Shown here one piece after another: positions 1 to 7,715 of a stretch of DNA of 64,000 bases. The notes beneath the pieces are model-generated. The model was given only the letters and a program-made list of their open reading frames with translations. It was not told the origin of the DNA and made no database searches. A program made the position numbers and the translations under genes. This DNA is from Arthrobacter rhombi (GTDB taxonomy: Bacteria; Actinomycetota; Actinomycetes; Actinomycetales; Micrococcaceae): the NCBI RefSeq assembly GCF_900163545.1, contig NZ_FUHW01000027.1, forward strand, positions 62,001 to 126,000. The letters are read 5' to 3'. Numbering within the stretch: the stretch's first letter is position 1; each line of letters opens with the position of its first letter.

Positions 1-2
1 TT

Positions 3-134
3 ACTCGAACGATCACCCTGCCCTGGTTCTCTGATCGCGAGCTCCTAGTGCTCAGCGCACAAGCCCAAGCGCGAACCGAAGAAGGCCCGCAACGTCCCGG
101 TGGGCGCCAATGGTCCCTGACAGGAGCGCCGTGA
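3..134 (+). CDS. TadE-like pilus protein, C-terminal fragment (partial at left edge)
   Basis: An open frame enters from the left edge and stops with TGA at 132-134. It encodes about 43 residues, hydrophobic at first (LPWFSDRELLVLSAQAQAR) and then hydrophilic. The stop overlaps the GTG start of the next gene by 4 bp (GTGA), the usual sign of translational coupling. In actinobacteria the gene just upstream of the Rv3654c-like protein is normally a TadE-family minor pilin (Rv3655c in M. tuberculosis), which suggests the identity. The fragment itself is too short to prove it. Confidence 0.5.
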   Translation, partial: TRTITLPWFSDRELLVLSAQAQARTEEGPQRPGGRQWSLTGAP

Positions 135-544
135 AGACGTCCGAGCTGCGTGGTTCGGGAGCCGAACACGGTTCCGGCACACTGCTGGTCGTGGGTCTCG
201 TCGCCGGCCTGGCCTTCTGTCTCGTCGTGGTCCTCTCGGTGTCTGCGGTGGCCACGGCTGCCAGTCGGGCGGCAGGCTCTGCCGATCTGGCCGCGTTGGC
301 TGCCGCCGACGCGGCTCGTGGGCTGACCACCGGTGAGCCGTGCGCCGTCGCAGCTCGGACGGCAGCACGTAACGGGGCTCAGGTGGACCAATGCCTCAGG
401 TCGGGCAGTGGTGGTGTGCTCGTCGATATTTGGACCAGTGTCCCGCTCGGGCCGGGCCTGTCGTGGCTGGCCCCGTTGGGGGTGGAAGCCAGCGGTCGTT
501 CCCGGGCCGGACCGCCGACGAGCCCCTGGGCGCCTCCGGCCTGA
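131..544 (+). CDS. Rv3654c-like TadE/TadG-like protein of the helicase/secretion neighbourhood
   Basis: Predicted small single-pass membrane protein of 137 residues. After about 15 polar residues there is one long hydrophobic segment (GTLLVVGLVAGLAFCLVVV) followed by an Ala-rich stretch (SADLAALAAADAARG) typical of TadE/TadG-like proteins. The family sits beside a DECH/DEAH helicase in actinobacteria (Rv3654c and Rv3649 in M. tuberculosis), exactly as here, and is thought to belong to a reduced Tad-type pilus or secretion system. The GTG at 131 is preferred over the ATG at 110: it overlaps the upstream stop by 4 bp and has AGGAG at 122-126. The end faces the helicase gene with only 8 bp between them. 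Confidence 0.75.
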   Translation: MKTSELRGSGAEHGSGTLLVVGLVAGLAFCLVVVLSVSAVATAASRAAGSADLAALAAADAARGLTTGEPCAVAARTAARNGAQVDQCLRSGSGGVLVDIWTSVPLGPGLSWLAPLGVEASGRSRAGPPTSPWAPPA

Positions 545-552
545 TCCGCCGC

Positions 553-2871
553 TTATGAGGAGTGGCGCAGCAACAGGTCTAGCAAGGCGACGGCTCCTGC
601 CTTGTCCAAAGGATTATTGCGGTTGCCGCATTTGGGGGACTGGACGCAAGAGGGGCATCCCGCATCGCACTCACAGGCGGTGATGGTTTCGCGTGTGGCG
701 CGCAGCCAGGTGGTCACCTGGTCGTACGCCCGCTCGACGAAACCCGCTCCGCCGGGATGCCCGTCGTAGACGAAGATGGTGGGCATCCCGGTATCCATAT
801 GCAAAGCCGTGGAGACCCCACCGATATCCCATCGGTCGCTGGTGGCCACCAGGGGGAGCATGCCGATGCCTGCGTGTTCTGCAGCATGCAAGGCTCCGGG
901 GGCCGCGTCGGGCAAGATTCCGGCGGCCGCCATCTCACGTTCAGGCACCGTGAACCAGATGGCTTTGGTGAACAAGTCCCGAGCATCGAGTTCCAGAGGC
1001 TCTTCGCCGAGGATCTCGTTGGAGACCAACGCCTTGCGTTGGAAGGAAACCACCTGTGTGGTCACCTTTACCTCGCCGAAGTGCACCTGGACCGGGCCCC
1101 AATCCAGGGTGCGGAGAACTTCGAGAACACCAATGGTCGTGATGTCTCTGGCTTGGGTGTAGAAATCAGGGGTAGCTCGCTGCACCAGCACGCAATGGTC
1201 CTGCTCATTGAGTTCCTCCACCACATACGTGGTTCCTTGGTGCACATAGACCGCTCCGGTATGCGCCTGGTACTGCGTCTGGGGAGAGCCCATGGTTCCC
1301 AGGAGGGCCCCGGTGTCGGCGTCAATGATGTTCATCGGGCCGCCGCCGTCCGCCCTGAGGTTGACCATCGACGCAGCATTTTCAGGGTGGGTCCAGAACC
1401 AGCCCGAAGGGCGCCGACGCAGGTAGCCCCGCTCGACGAGTGAATCCAAGAGCCCGGCTGCGGTGGGGCCAAAGAGGTCGACGTCCTCGGCCCGCAAGGG
1501 CTGTTCAGCGGCTGCGGCACACAGGTGGGGCCCCAGGACGTAGGGGTTGGAAGGATCGAAGACGGTCGCCTCTACCGAGGTTTCAAAAATGGCTTCGGGG
1601 TGGTGGACCAGATAGGTATCCAAGGGATCGTCGCTGGCGACGAACGTGGCCAGTGCGTCCTGCCCAGCTCGCCCTGCGCGGCCGATCTGCTGGAAGAACG
1701 AGGCACGGGTTCCCGGCCAACCCGCCACCAGCACCGCGTCCAAACCGGCCACGTCGATGCCCAGTTCCAGGGCCGAAGTCGAGGCAATTCCCAGCAGTTC
1801 GCCGGTACGCAGTTGGATTTCCAGGTCCCGACGTTCCTCCGGCAGGTAGCCGGAACGGTAGGCGGCAATACGTCCGGGCAGCGAGGGGTGGACCTCGTCG
1901 ACCAGCCGCCGGGCGATGCTGGAAATGGTTTCGGCACCCCGCCGCGATTTGATGAACGCGATAGTGCGGACCTGGCCACTGACCAGATGGGCCAAGAGAT
2001 CAGCAGTTTCGGCGATGACGGTGCGGCGGACCGGGGCACCGTTCTCGCCCCGCCCCTCCAAGAGAGGGGGCTCCCAGAGTGCCACCACGGTTTGACCGTG
2101 GGGCGAGAAATCAACAGTCACCTCACGTGCCTCGGCGCCGATGAGCCGACCGAAGGATTCGGCCGGGTCGGCGCTGGTCGCCGATGCGCCGATGAACACG
2201 GGATCTGACCCGTAGTGGGCGCAGATTCGACGCAGGCGCCGCAGCAGGTTGGCCACATGGGAACCGAAGACTCCCCGATAACTGTGGGCTTCGTCGATGA
2301 TCACATAGCTCAGCCGACGGAAGAACCTGGCCCATCCAGGGTGGTTGGGCAGAATGCCGAAATGAAGCATGTCTGGATTGGTCAACACGAGGTTGGCATG
2401 ATCGCGTACCCAGCGGCGTTCTCCGGGCTCGGTATCCCCGTCGTAGCTGGCGACCTTCAGCGTGGGTAACCCCAACCCGATCAGCGCCGAGCGTTGGTCG
2501 GCGGCCAACGCCTTGGTGGGGGAGAGGTAGAGAACTACAGCACCGGTGGCCTGCAGGCTGACCGTCTGGTCCAGCTCGGCCCGGTGGACCGCGTCCAAGG
2601 CCGGCAGTTGGTAGGCCAGGGATTTGCCCGAGGCAGTGCCCGTGGCAACGATGGTGTGCTGGCCCTCGTGGGCGCTGTGCGCAGCCTGCACCTGATGCAA
2701 CCAAGGAGTCTGGACTCCGGATCGTTCGAAGGCCTCCACGACCTCTGGGTGCGCCCATTCGGGCCACGGGCCATGGACTGCTTCTCGGGCAGGAATGACG
2801 TGTAAATGCGTCAATGCGTCCGGGGAAGCACCATGGCCCAGTTGCTCAATGAGTGCGTTGGGTTCTCTCAC
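553..2871 (-). CDS. DEAD/DEAH-box helicase with DUF1998 C-terminal domain
   Basis: A 772-residue superfamily 2 helicase. Walker A GTASGKS is at residues 78-84 and motif II DEAH at about 193-196; the SAT motif (GASATS), an SRRGAE stretch and the QIGRAGRAG motif VI follow. The C-terminal DUF1998 region ends in a four-cysteine cluster (CECDAGCPSCVQSPKCGN), probably metal binding. This is the 'helicase/secretion neighbourhood' DECH helicase of actinobacteria, homologous to Rv3649, with yeast Hrq1-like relatives; a nucleic-acid repair role is an inference. The GTG start has CACAAT at 2878-2883, 6 nt upstream, suggesting a leaderless transcript. It converges with the TadE-like gene. Confidence 0.9.
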   Translation of the reverse strand: MREPNALIEQLGHGASPDALTHLHVIPAREAVHGPWPEWAHPEVVEAFERSGVQTPWLHQVQAAHSAHEGQHTIVATGTASGKSLAYQLPALDAVHRAELDQTVSLQATGAVVLYLSPTKALAADQRSALIGLGLPTLKVASYDGDTEPGERRWVRDHANLVLTNPDMLHFGILPNHPGWARFFRRLSYVIIDEAHSYRGVFGSHVANLLRRLRRICAHYGSDPVFIGASATSADPAESFGRLIGAEAREVTVDFSPHGQTVVALWEPPLLEGRGENGAPVRRTVIAETADLLAHLVSGQVRTIAFIKSRRGAETISSIARRLVDEVHPSLPGRIAAYRSGYLPEERRDLEIQLRTGELLGIASTSALELGIDVAGLDAVLVAGWPGTRASFFQQIGRAGRAGQDALATFVASDDPLDTYLVHHPEAIFETSVEATVFDPSNPYVLGPHLCAAAAEQPLRAEDVDLFGPTAAGLLDSLVERGYLRRRPSGWFWTHPENAASMVNLRADGGGPMNIIDADTGALLGTMGSPQTQYQAHTGAVYVHQGTTYVVEELNEQDHCVLVQRATPDFYTQARDITTIGVLEVLRTLDWGPVQVHFGEVKVTTQVVSFQRKALVSNEILGEEPLELDARDLFTKAIWFTVPEREMAAAGILPDAAPGALHAAEHAGIGMLPLVATSDRWDIGGVSTALHMDTGMPTIFVYDGHPGGAGFVERAYDQVTTWLRATRETITACECDAGCPSCVQSPKCGNRNNPLDKAGAVALLDLLLRHSS

Positions 2872-2918
2872 CGCATCATTGTGGCATCGTTGGCCGACAG
2901 AATGGTGGCCGGGGGCGA

Positions 2919-3584
2919 TTAGTCCTTCTGGCCCTCAAGGGTGACGATGCTGCCGATGGGGGTCCAACCCAGATAGTGATACAACGCCTGCCCATCGGTG
3001 GAAGCGACCAAGAGGCCCTCTTCGACATCGTGTTCCAGAGCCAGTGAAACCAGGGCCCGCATCACCAGGCTGCCCAGTCCGCGGCGACGGAAATCATTGG
3101 CGGTGATGATCCGGTCGAAGACGGCGTACTCGTCGACGACGGCGACGTGCCCGCTGGCGGCAACGACCTCTGGATCATCTTCGAGGTGAATGGAGACGTA
3201 GGCATGTTTGCCATCACGTTCCGTCTCGATGGTGAAGCCCTCGGCAGGTCGAGGTGATTCCACGTCCTGGCCGGACATATCGGCGACCATCAAGGCCTCG
3301 TCCGAAGTGACCACACCCAAGCCGGCCGTCAGGGCAGCCTCGGTGGTACTGAGGGAATCGTTGGTGACGATCGTCAGCCGACGGGCAGGGTGCTTATGCA
3401 ACGTCTCACTGACGGCCACGAGCTCCTCGGAGCTGGGCTCGTGGATGATGTATTCCCAGTCCCCGCTCGTGTCGTGGCGCAGGGCGGCATGGACCCGGCC
3501 TTCGGTGCGGCTTTCATAACCGCGGGCACCGACCCAGCCGGTGACCCAGACGCCAATCAAATTGTCAGTTGCAGTCGATCCCAT
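2919..3584 (-). CDS. GNAT-family N-acetyltransferase
   Basis: A 221-residue protein. The C-terminal part has the GNAT acetyl-CoA site: a strand (EYAVFDRIITAND), then RRRGLGSLVMRALVSLA (the R/Q-x-x-G-x-G/A loop), then a final segment GQALYHYLGWTPIG typical of GNAT ends. The N-terminal half is less typical, and the substrate cannot be read from sequence. The frame extends further upstream, but ATG 3584 is chosen because a TATTGT hexamer lies 7 nt before it and the upstream residues are low-complexity and basic. It follows the helicase gene start-to-start on the same strand with a 47-bp gap downstream. Confidence 0.8.
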   Translation of the reverse strand: MGSTATDNLIGVWVTGWVGARGYESRTEGRVHAALRHDTSGDWEYIIHEPSSEELVAVSETLHKHPARRLTIVTNDSLSTTEAALTAGLGVVTSDEALMVADMSGQDVESPRPAEGFTIETERDGKHAYVSIHLEDDPEVVAASGHVAVVDEYAVFDRIITANDFRRRGLGSLVMRALVSLALEHDVEEGLLVASTDGQALYHYLGWTPIGSIVTLEGQKD

Positions 3585-3591
3585 GCTTCTG

Positions 3592-3597
3592 ACAATA
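3592..3597 (-). promoter_or_regulatory. Putative -10 hexamer, leaderless GNAT gene
   Basis: TATTGT on the minus strand ends 7 nt before ATG 3584, so transcription would start at or next to the start codon. Confidence 0.45.
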
Positions 3598-3746
3598 CCC
3601 GGTGGTGCGATCCTCTGCAGAGTCGGGAGGGCAACTTCGGCACTTTGGTAGCGAATTGTTAACGACGGCGACCGTTCAGTGGGGCCCTCATCCCCGGTGC
3701 CGAAGGTGCGGTCCCGGTGCAGGCGCTGAGTCGGGGGTGCTCGCCT

Positions 3747-3752
3747 TATCCT
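3747..3752 (+). promoter_or_regulatory. Putative -10 hexamer, leaderless trhO
   Basis: TATCCT ends exactly 6 nt before ATG 3759. No Shine-Dalgarno sequence fits in the remaining space, which is consistent with a leaderless mRNA. Confidence 0.55.
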
Positions 3753-3758
3753 TAAGGG

Positions 3759-4685
3759 ATGGCCCAGCACCGCATCGCCCTCTTTTACGCCTTTAAACCG
3801 TTGCCCGATCCCGAGGCCATGCGCCTCTGGCAGCGGTCACTCCTCGAGCAATGGGGGCTGCGCGGACGCATCCTCATTTCGCGGGACGGAATCAATGGAA
3901 CCGTGGGCGGGGAAATCCGTGCGGTGAAGCAATATCTGAAATCCACACGCGAATACCCTGCTTTTCATGGCCTGGATGTGAAGTGGAGCGACGGGAGCGC
4001 AGAGGATTTCCCGCGAATCTCGGTCAAGGTCCGTGAGGAGATCGTCTCGTTCGGGGCGCCGGGCGAATTGACGGTCACCGATGACGGAGTCCAAGGCGGC
4101 GGTCGGCATCTGAGTCCCCAACAGGTCCATGAACTCGTTGACTCCCGTCGCGAAGCGGGAGAAGAGGTGGTCTTCTTCGACGGACGCAACGCCTTCGAAG
4201 CGCAGATCGGCAAATTCCGTGATGCCGTCGTTCCTGACGTGCAGACCACCCGCGACTTCGTCAAGGAACTCGACTCGGGAAAATATGATGACCTGAAAGA
4301 TAAACCAGTGGTCACGTATTGCACCGGCGGCATCCGCTGTGAGGTGCTCTCGGCACTGATGCTCAACCGCGGTTTCCATGAGGTCTACCAACTCGAAGGC
4401 GGTATTGCACGCTACGGCGAACAGTATGGGGACCGCGGCATGTGGGAGGGATCGCTCTATGTTTTCGACCGTCGGATGCACCTGGAATTCACGCCAGAGG
4501 CGGTGACGGTCGGGCGCTGCGTGGGCTGCCAGGGGCCGACAAATAAGTTCGAGAACTGCGCCACGGCCTCCTGCCGCAAATTGCGCTTATTCTGCGCTGA
4601 TTGTGCCTCCGACGACCAGCTGCGGCTCTGCCCCGATTGCTACGCTTCCGGCCAGAGCCCGCTCGAGCCGTCCCCCACCACCTGA
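3759..4685 (+). CDS. trhO: tRNA uridine(34) hydroxylase, rhodanese-like (TrhO/YceA family)
   Basis: A 308-residue protein of the UPF0176/TrhO family, which with oxygen forms 5-hydroxyuridine at position 34 of certain tRNAs. The N-terminal acylphosphatase-like domain contains [16 protein letters not shown] (about residues 36-51). The central rhodanese domain carries the active-site loop CTGGIRCE at residues 188-195, with Cys188. The C-terminal cysteine-rich region (CVGC, ATASC, CADC, LCPDC) is typical of the family and may bind metal. Length and domain order match E. coli YceA. The last 46 bp overlap the convergent acetyltransferase gene. Confidence 0.93.
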   Translation: MAQHRIALFYAFKPLPDPEAMRLWQRSLLEQWGLRGRILISRDGINGTVGGEIRAVKQYLKSTREYPAFHGLDVKWSDGSAEDFPRISVKVREEIVSFGAPGELTVTDDGVQGGGRHLSPQQVHELVDSRREAGEEVVFFDGRNAFEAQIGKFRDAVVPDVQTTRDFVKELDSGKYDDLKDKPVVTYCTGGIRCEVLSALMLNRGFHEVYQLEGGIARYGEQYGDRGMWEGSLYVFDRRMHLEFTPEAVTVGRCVGCQGPTNKFENCATASCRKLRLFCADCASDDQLRLCPDCYASGQSPLEPSPTT

Positions 4686-5203
4686 TCTGCCTCTTCGACT
4701 GCGAAGACCTCGAAGCCGCGGGCCCGGTAATTGGCCAGGGCAGCAGGACCGTCAAGAGAGCACGTGTGGACCCACACACGGTGGACGGCAGCGAACCCCT
4801 CCCATCGGGTATGGAGGTCCCAGGCCCGTGCCGTCCCTTCGCTGAGCAGCAGACCGCCAAGGCCGCGTCCGAGCTGTTCGGGGAAAAGACCGAAATAGAC
4901 GATTTCCACGACCCCGTCGGCTGAACCGCCGAGTTCGATGTAGCCGGCCGGAGCGCCGTCGACCGTCAACACCCAGGTCTCGCTGCCATCGCGTTGAACT
5001 TCGGCCGACCACTGCTCTCGGGTCAGGGGAAGCCGATCCGCCCAGTTCCAGGATCCGCCCACCGAACGGTAGAGGAACTTGCTGTAGTCGGCGGTGATCC
5101 CCGGGACCCGTTCGATCCGGGCCCCCTCGGGCAGGGGGCGGGCAGCAGGGTTCAAGGACCCGGCAGAGGTCATCTGCAGGGACGTCGTGGTGACCAAGGT
5201 CAA
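4640..5203 (-). CDS. GNAT-family N-acetyltransferase
   Basis: A 187-residue protein with an acetyltransferase fold: [19 protein letters not shown] (the Q-x-x-G-x-G acetyl-CoA loop) followed by [25 protein letters not shown], the classical strand-helix end of GNAT enzymes. The family resembles uncharacterised actinobacterial GNATs; the substrate is unknown. The TTG start at 5203 is preceded by GAGGAG. The 3' end overlaps the end of trhO by 46 bp on the opposite strand, so the C-terminal 15 codons are constrained by both genes. Confidence 0.82.
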   Translation of the reverse strand: MTLVTTTSLQMTSAGSLNPAARPLPEGARIERVPGITADYSKFLYRSVGGSWNWADRLPLTREQWSAEVQRDGSETWVLTVDGAPAGYIELGGSADGVVEIVYFGLFPEQLGRGLGGLLLSEGTARAWDLHTRWEGFAAVHRVWVHTCSLDGPAALANYRARGFEVFAVEEADQVVGDGSSGLWPEA

Positions 5204-5242
5204 AACTGCTCCTCAAGTTCCGGTGCGGTCAGTGCATCGGAA

Positions 5243-5260
5243 GCCTATCCGCCGATAGGC
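5243..5260 (+). promoter_or_regulatory. Perfect 7-bp inverted repeat over the methyltransferase promoter
   Basis: GCCTATC at 5243-5249 and GATAGGC at 5254-5260 are perfect inverted arms around CGCC. The right arm contains the TAGGCT -10 hexamer. It may be an operator, or two back-to-back -10 elements serving the divergent genes. Confidence 0.4.
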
Positions 5261-5261
5261 T
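5256..5261 (+). promoter_or_regulatory. Putative -10 hexamer, leaderless methyltransferase gene
   Basis: TAGGCT ends 6 nt before GTG 5268; no usable Shine-Dalgarno spacing remains. Confidence 0.5.
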
Positions 5262-5267
5262 CAAGAG

Positions 5268-6932
5268 GTGAATATCTCGGACCCCCTCTCCGTCATGAAC
5301 CATGCCCCGCTGAGTCACGAGCAGGATCTACTCGAAGCACTCGCCGCAGATCTGACCCGGGCCGGCTATGTTCAGGATGCCGTGGCCGTACTGCTCGGCG
5401 ATGCCGCCCATGAGGCTCTGGGGCGGGACCAGATCGTACCGGCCAAACTGGTCGTTGAGAGGGTCCTGGAGGGCGGAACCACCGAAGCTTTGCCGGTGCT
5501 GGTGGGCTTGTGGCTTCTGGGGATGTCCTTCGGTGCGGAAGTTCTCGATGCTGCACTGCCACTGACCGGGGCCGCAGGTGCCAGCCGACTGCAGTTGATC
5601 GAAGCGGACGGAGAATATTTCCGTGCTGCTGCGGATCTGCGCCCCCACGCTAGCGATGTAGCTGCCGAAACGTGGATTGCCAGCGACCTCGGGGCCCACC
5701 AAAGGCCCGGGCCGTTGCGGCATGACCACGTGCTGGGCGTCGGCCGCGCCTCGGTGACACTGGCGCAGGCGGTCATTCGTCGCCCCGTGGAAAAAGCGTT
5801 GGATCTCGGCACGGGATCCGGTATCCAGCTCTTCTATCTGCTGACCCACTGCCAGCAAATCGTGGCCACCGATATCTCGGAACGGGCCCTGGCCTTCGCC
5901 AGGTTCAACCTCCTGCTCAACCACCAGACACTGGGGCTGGATCCACAACGGCTCGAGGATCGGGTCCAGCTTCGACACGGCTCACTGCTTGAACCCGTAG
6001 CGGGGGAAGAGTTCGATCTAGTCGTTTCCAACCCACCCTTCGTGATCACCCCGCGGCGGGAGACCGAGCGGGCCGAAGACCGATACACCTACCGTGACGG
6101 AGGCATGCCCGGAGACTCCCTCGTCGAGTCCCTCGTCCGCGGCCTGCCTGCCGTGCTCGCGCCAGGGGGCACGGCACAGCTGTTGGCGAACTGGGAAATC
6201 AGAGCCGCCGCAGAGCCTGCGTCGAACAACGAAAACCCTCCGGAAGGTGAAATTGCACCGGATGATAAAACACCTAGTGCCTGGGAGGTTCGGCCGCGTT
6301 CCTGGATTTCTTCCGGCACGGAGGCGTGGTTCATCCAGCGAGATGTCACCGCCCCCGAGGTTTATGCCGAAACCTGGTTGCGTGACGCCTCTCAGGGGCG
6401 TGATCAGGAAGCCTACGCCGAGGCCTATGGCGACTATTTGGAAGACTTCGCCGGCCGTGACGTGGACGGGATCGGCTTTGGCATGCTCTGGCTCCGCCGG
6501 CCGGTTCAACCGGGGCAACTGGGGTTCGGCCTCCGATTCGAGGAGATCGCTCATCCCCTGGAGCAGCCCATCGCTCCGTATCTGCAGGCGCAGATCGAGG
6601 CCACCGACTCCCTGATGGGACGTGACCGCGCGGAACTCGTTCTGGTGGTTGCCGATGATGTGACCGAAGAACGGCACCAGCGCCCCGGTGCGCAACATCC
6701 GGGGGTCATTCTGCTGCGGCAGGGGGCCGGGCTGCGCCGGACCACCCTGCTCAGTTCGGCGGAGGCCGGATTCGTTTCAGCCTGCGATGGCGAATTCAGC
6801 GCGGGTGTGCTGGCGCAGGCCGTTGCCTCCCTGGTGGAAGGGGACCCGCAGGAGATTGCCGATGACCTACTGGCCAGTGTTGATCGACTCGTTACCCAAG
6901 GGTTCGTCACCGAAATGCGAAACAAAGGCTAA
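5268..6932 (+). CDS. Class I SAM-dependent methyltransferase with N-terminal DUF7059-like domain
   Basis: A 554-residue protein. The middle contains motif I (LDLGTGSGIQ), an acidic motif II (VATDISERAL) and the NPPF motif (FDLVVSNPPFV), which marks methyltransferases acting on amide or exocyclic nitrogen (HemK/PrmC, RsmC or N6-adenine type). The N-terminal ~150 residues match the helical region found in an actinobacterial family of unknown substrate. Between the catalytic core and the C-terminal part lies a polar insert (EPASNNENPPEGEIAPDDK, about 6215-6275) that looks disordered. The target is not known. GTG 5268 follows a -10 hexamer closely. An HTH gene starts 11 bp downstream. Confidence 0.85.
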   Translation: MNISDPLSVMNHAPLSHEQDLLEALAADLTRAGYVQDAVAVLLGDAAHEALGRDQIVPAKLVVERVLEGGTTEALPVLVGLWLLGMSFGAEVLDAALPLTGAAGASRLQLIEADGEYFRAAADLRPHASDVAAETWIASDLGAHQRPGPLRHDHVLGVGRASVTLAQAVIRRPVEKALDLGTGSGIQLFYLLTHCQQIVATDISERALAFARFNLLLNHQTLGLDPQRLEDRVQLRHGSLLEPVAGEEFDLVVSNPPFVITPRRETERAEDRYTYRDGGMPGDSLVESLVRGLPAVLAPGGTAQLLANWEIRAAAEPASNNENPPEGEIAPDDKTPSAWEVRPRSWISSGTEAWFIQRDVTAPEVYAETWLRDASQGRDQEAYAEAYGDYLEDFAGRDVDGIGFGMLWLRRPVQPGQLGFGLRFEEIAHPLEQPIAPYLQAQIEATDSLMGRDRAELVLVVADDVTEERHQRPGAQHPGVILLRQGAGLRRTTLLSSAEAGFVSACDGEFSAGVLAQAVASLVEGDPQEIADDLLASVDRLVTQGFVTEMRNKG

Positions 6933-6935
6933 ACT
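6930..6935 (+). promoter_or_regulatory. Putative -10 hexamer overlapping a stop codon
   Basis: TAAACT begins with the TAA stop of the methyltransferase gene and ends 8 nt before ATG 6944. The gap is T-rich with no ribosome binding site, which fits a leaderless transcript for the HTH gene. Confidence 0.5.
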
Positions 6936-6943
6936 TTTTTTGT

Positions 6944-7585
6944 ATGACTCAGAACACATCCGGAGAAGAGCTGCCCACTGAGGCAAAGTTCCGGCGAGAG
7001 GCCCAAAAGCCGGTGGTCATCAGTGACCCGCAGGCCATCCGTGCGTTGGCACATGAAGCCCGGTTGGAGGTTCTCGAAGAGCTGTTCGCCTCGCAGTCCA
7101 CCCGTACCGCGACCGAACTGGCTTCGCGCTGCAACCTGACGCCTAGCGCCATGAGTTATCATCTGCGGGCGTTGGAGAAATACGGCTATGTCGAACGTGC
7201 CGCCAGTGAAGGGGATGGGCGAGAGCGTCGTTGGAAGGCGGCCGGGGATCAGCTGGTGGTCGGTTCCCTGACCGAATCAACGGCAGCCAAGAACGCGTTC
7301 CTCAACGTCCAACTCAATGCCTTCCGCGAACGGCTCAGCGTGGAGATCAACCGCCGTGATGCAGAACGTAAGGCAGGAATCGAACCGTCTCCGGGCCGGC
7401 CACCGGTTCTGACCACCGGCATGGTGTTCCTGCGCAAGGAACTACAGGAGGAATTCGCTCAACGGGTCTACGGGCTGGTTGACGAATATGAGGCCATGGC
7501 AGAACCGGAAGAACGTGGTGTGGAAGGCGAACGGATCTACTACATGCTCTCCTTCCTGCCGGAAGTTGCCGCCACCGATTCCTGA
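6944..7585 (+). CDS. ArsR-like winged-helix transcriptional regulator
   Basis: A 213-residue protein with an N-terminal winged HTH: DPQAIRALAHEARLEVLEEL, then TATELASRCNLTPSAMSYHL (recognition helix), then RALEKYGYVERA (wing). The C-terminal ~100 residues (FRERLSVEINRRDAER; LRKELQEEFAQRVYGLVDEY) look helical and may dimerise or bind a ligand. No ArsR metal-binding cysteine motif is seen, so it is probably not a metal sensor. It follows the methyltransferase by 11 bp but seems to have its own promoter. Regulatory targets are unknown. Confidence 0.82.
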   Translation: MTQNTSGEELPTEAKFRREAQKPVVISDPQAIRALAHEARLEVLEELFASQSTRTATELASRCNLTPSAMSYHLRALEKYGYVERAASEGDGRERRWKAAGDQLVVGSLTESTAAKNAFLNVQLNAFRERLSVEINRRDAERKAGIEPSPGRPPVLTTGMVFLRKELQEEFAQRVYGLVDEYEAMAEPEERGVEGERIYYMLSFLPEVAATDS

Positions 7586-7715
7586 CCCGGCCAACGCGGC
7601 GTTGACCACAACCGGGGGTGTTGGCTTGCAGTTGGTGTGCCGGAAGCGGCTAACCTAGTGCAGAATGAGCAGGTGCGCCCCCAACGGCGTGCCATCAGCT
7701 GCAAATAGGAGTGTT

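Noticed and set aside
5268..5294. Alternative ATG start at 5295 for the methyltransferase
   Set aside because: No ribosome binding site precedes it, whereas GTG 5268 has a -10 hexamer at the leaderless spacing seen in many other genes.
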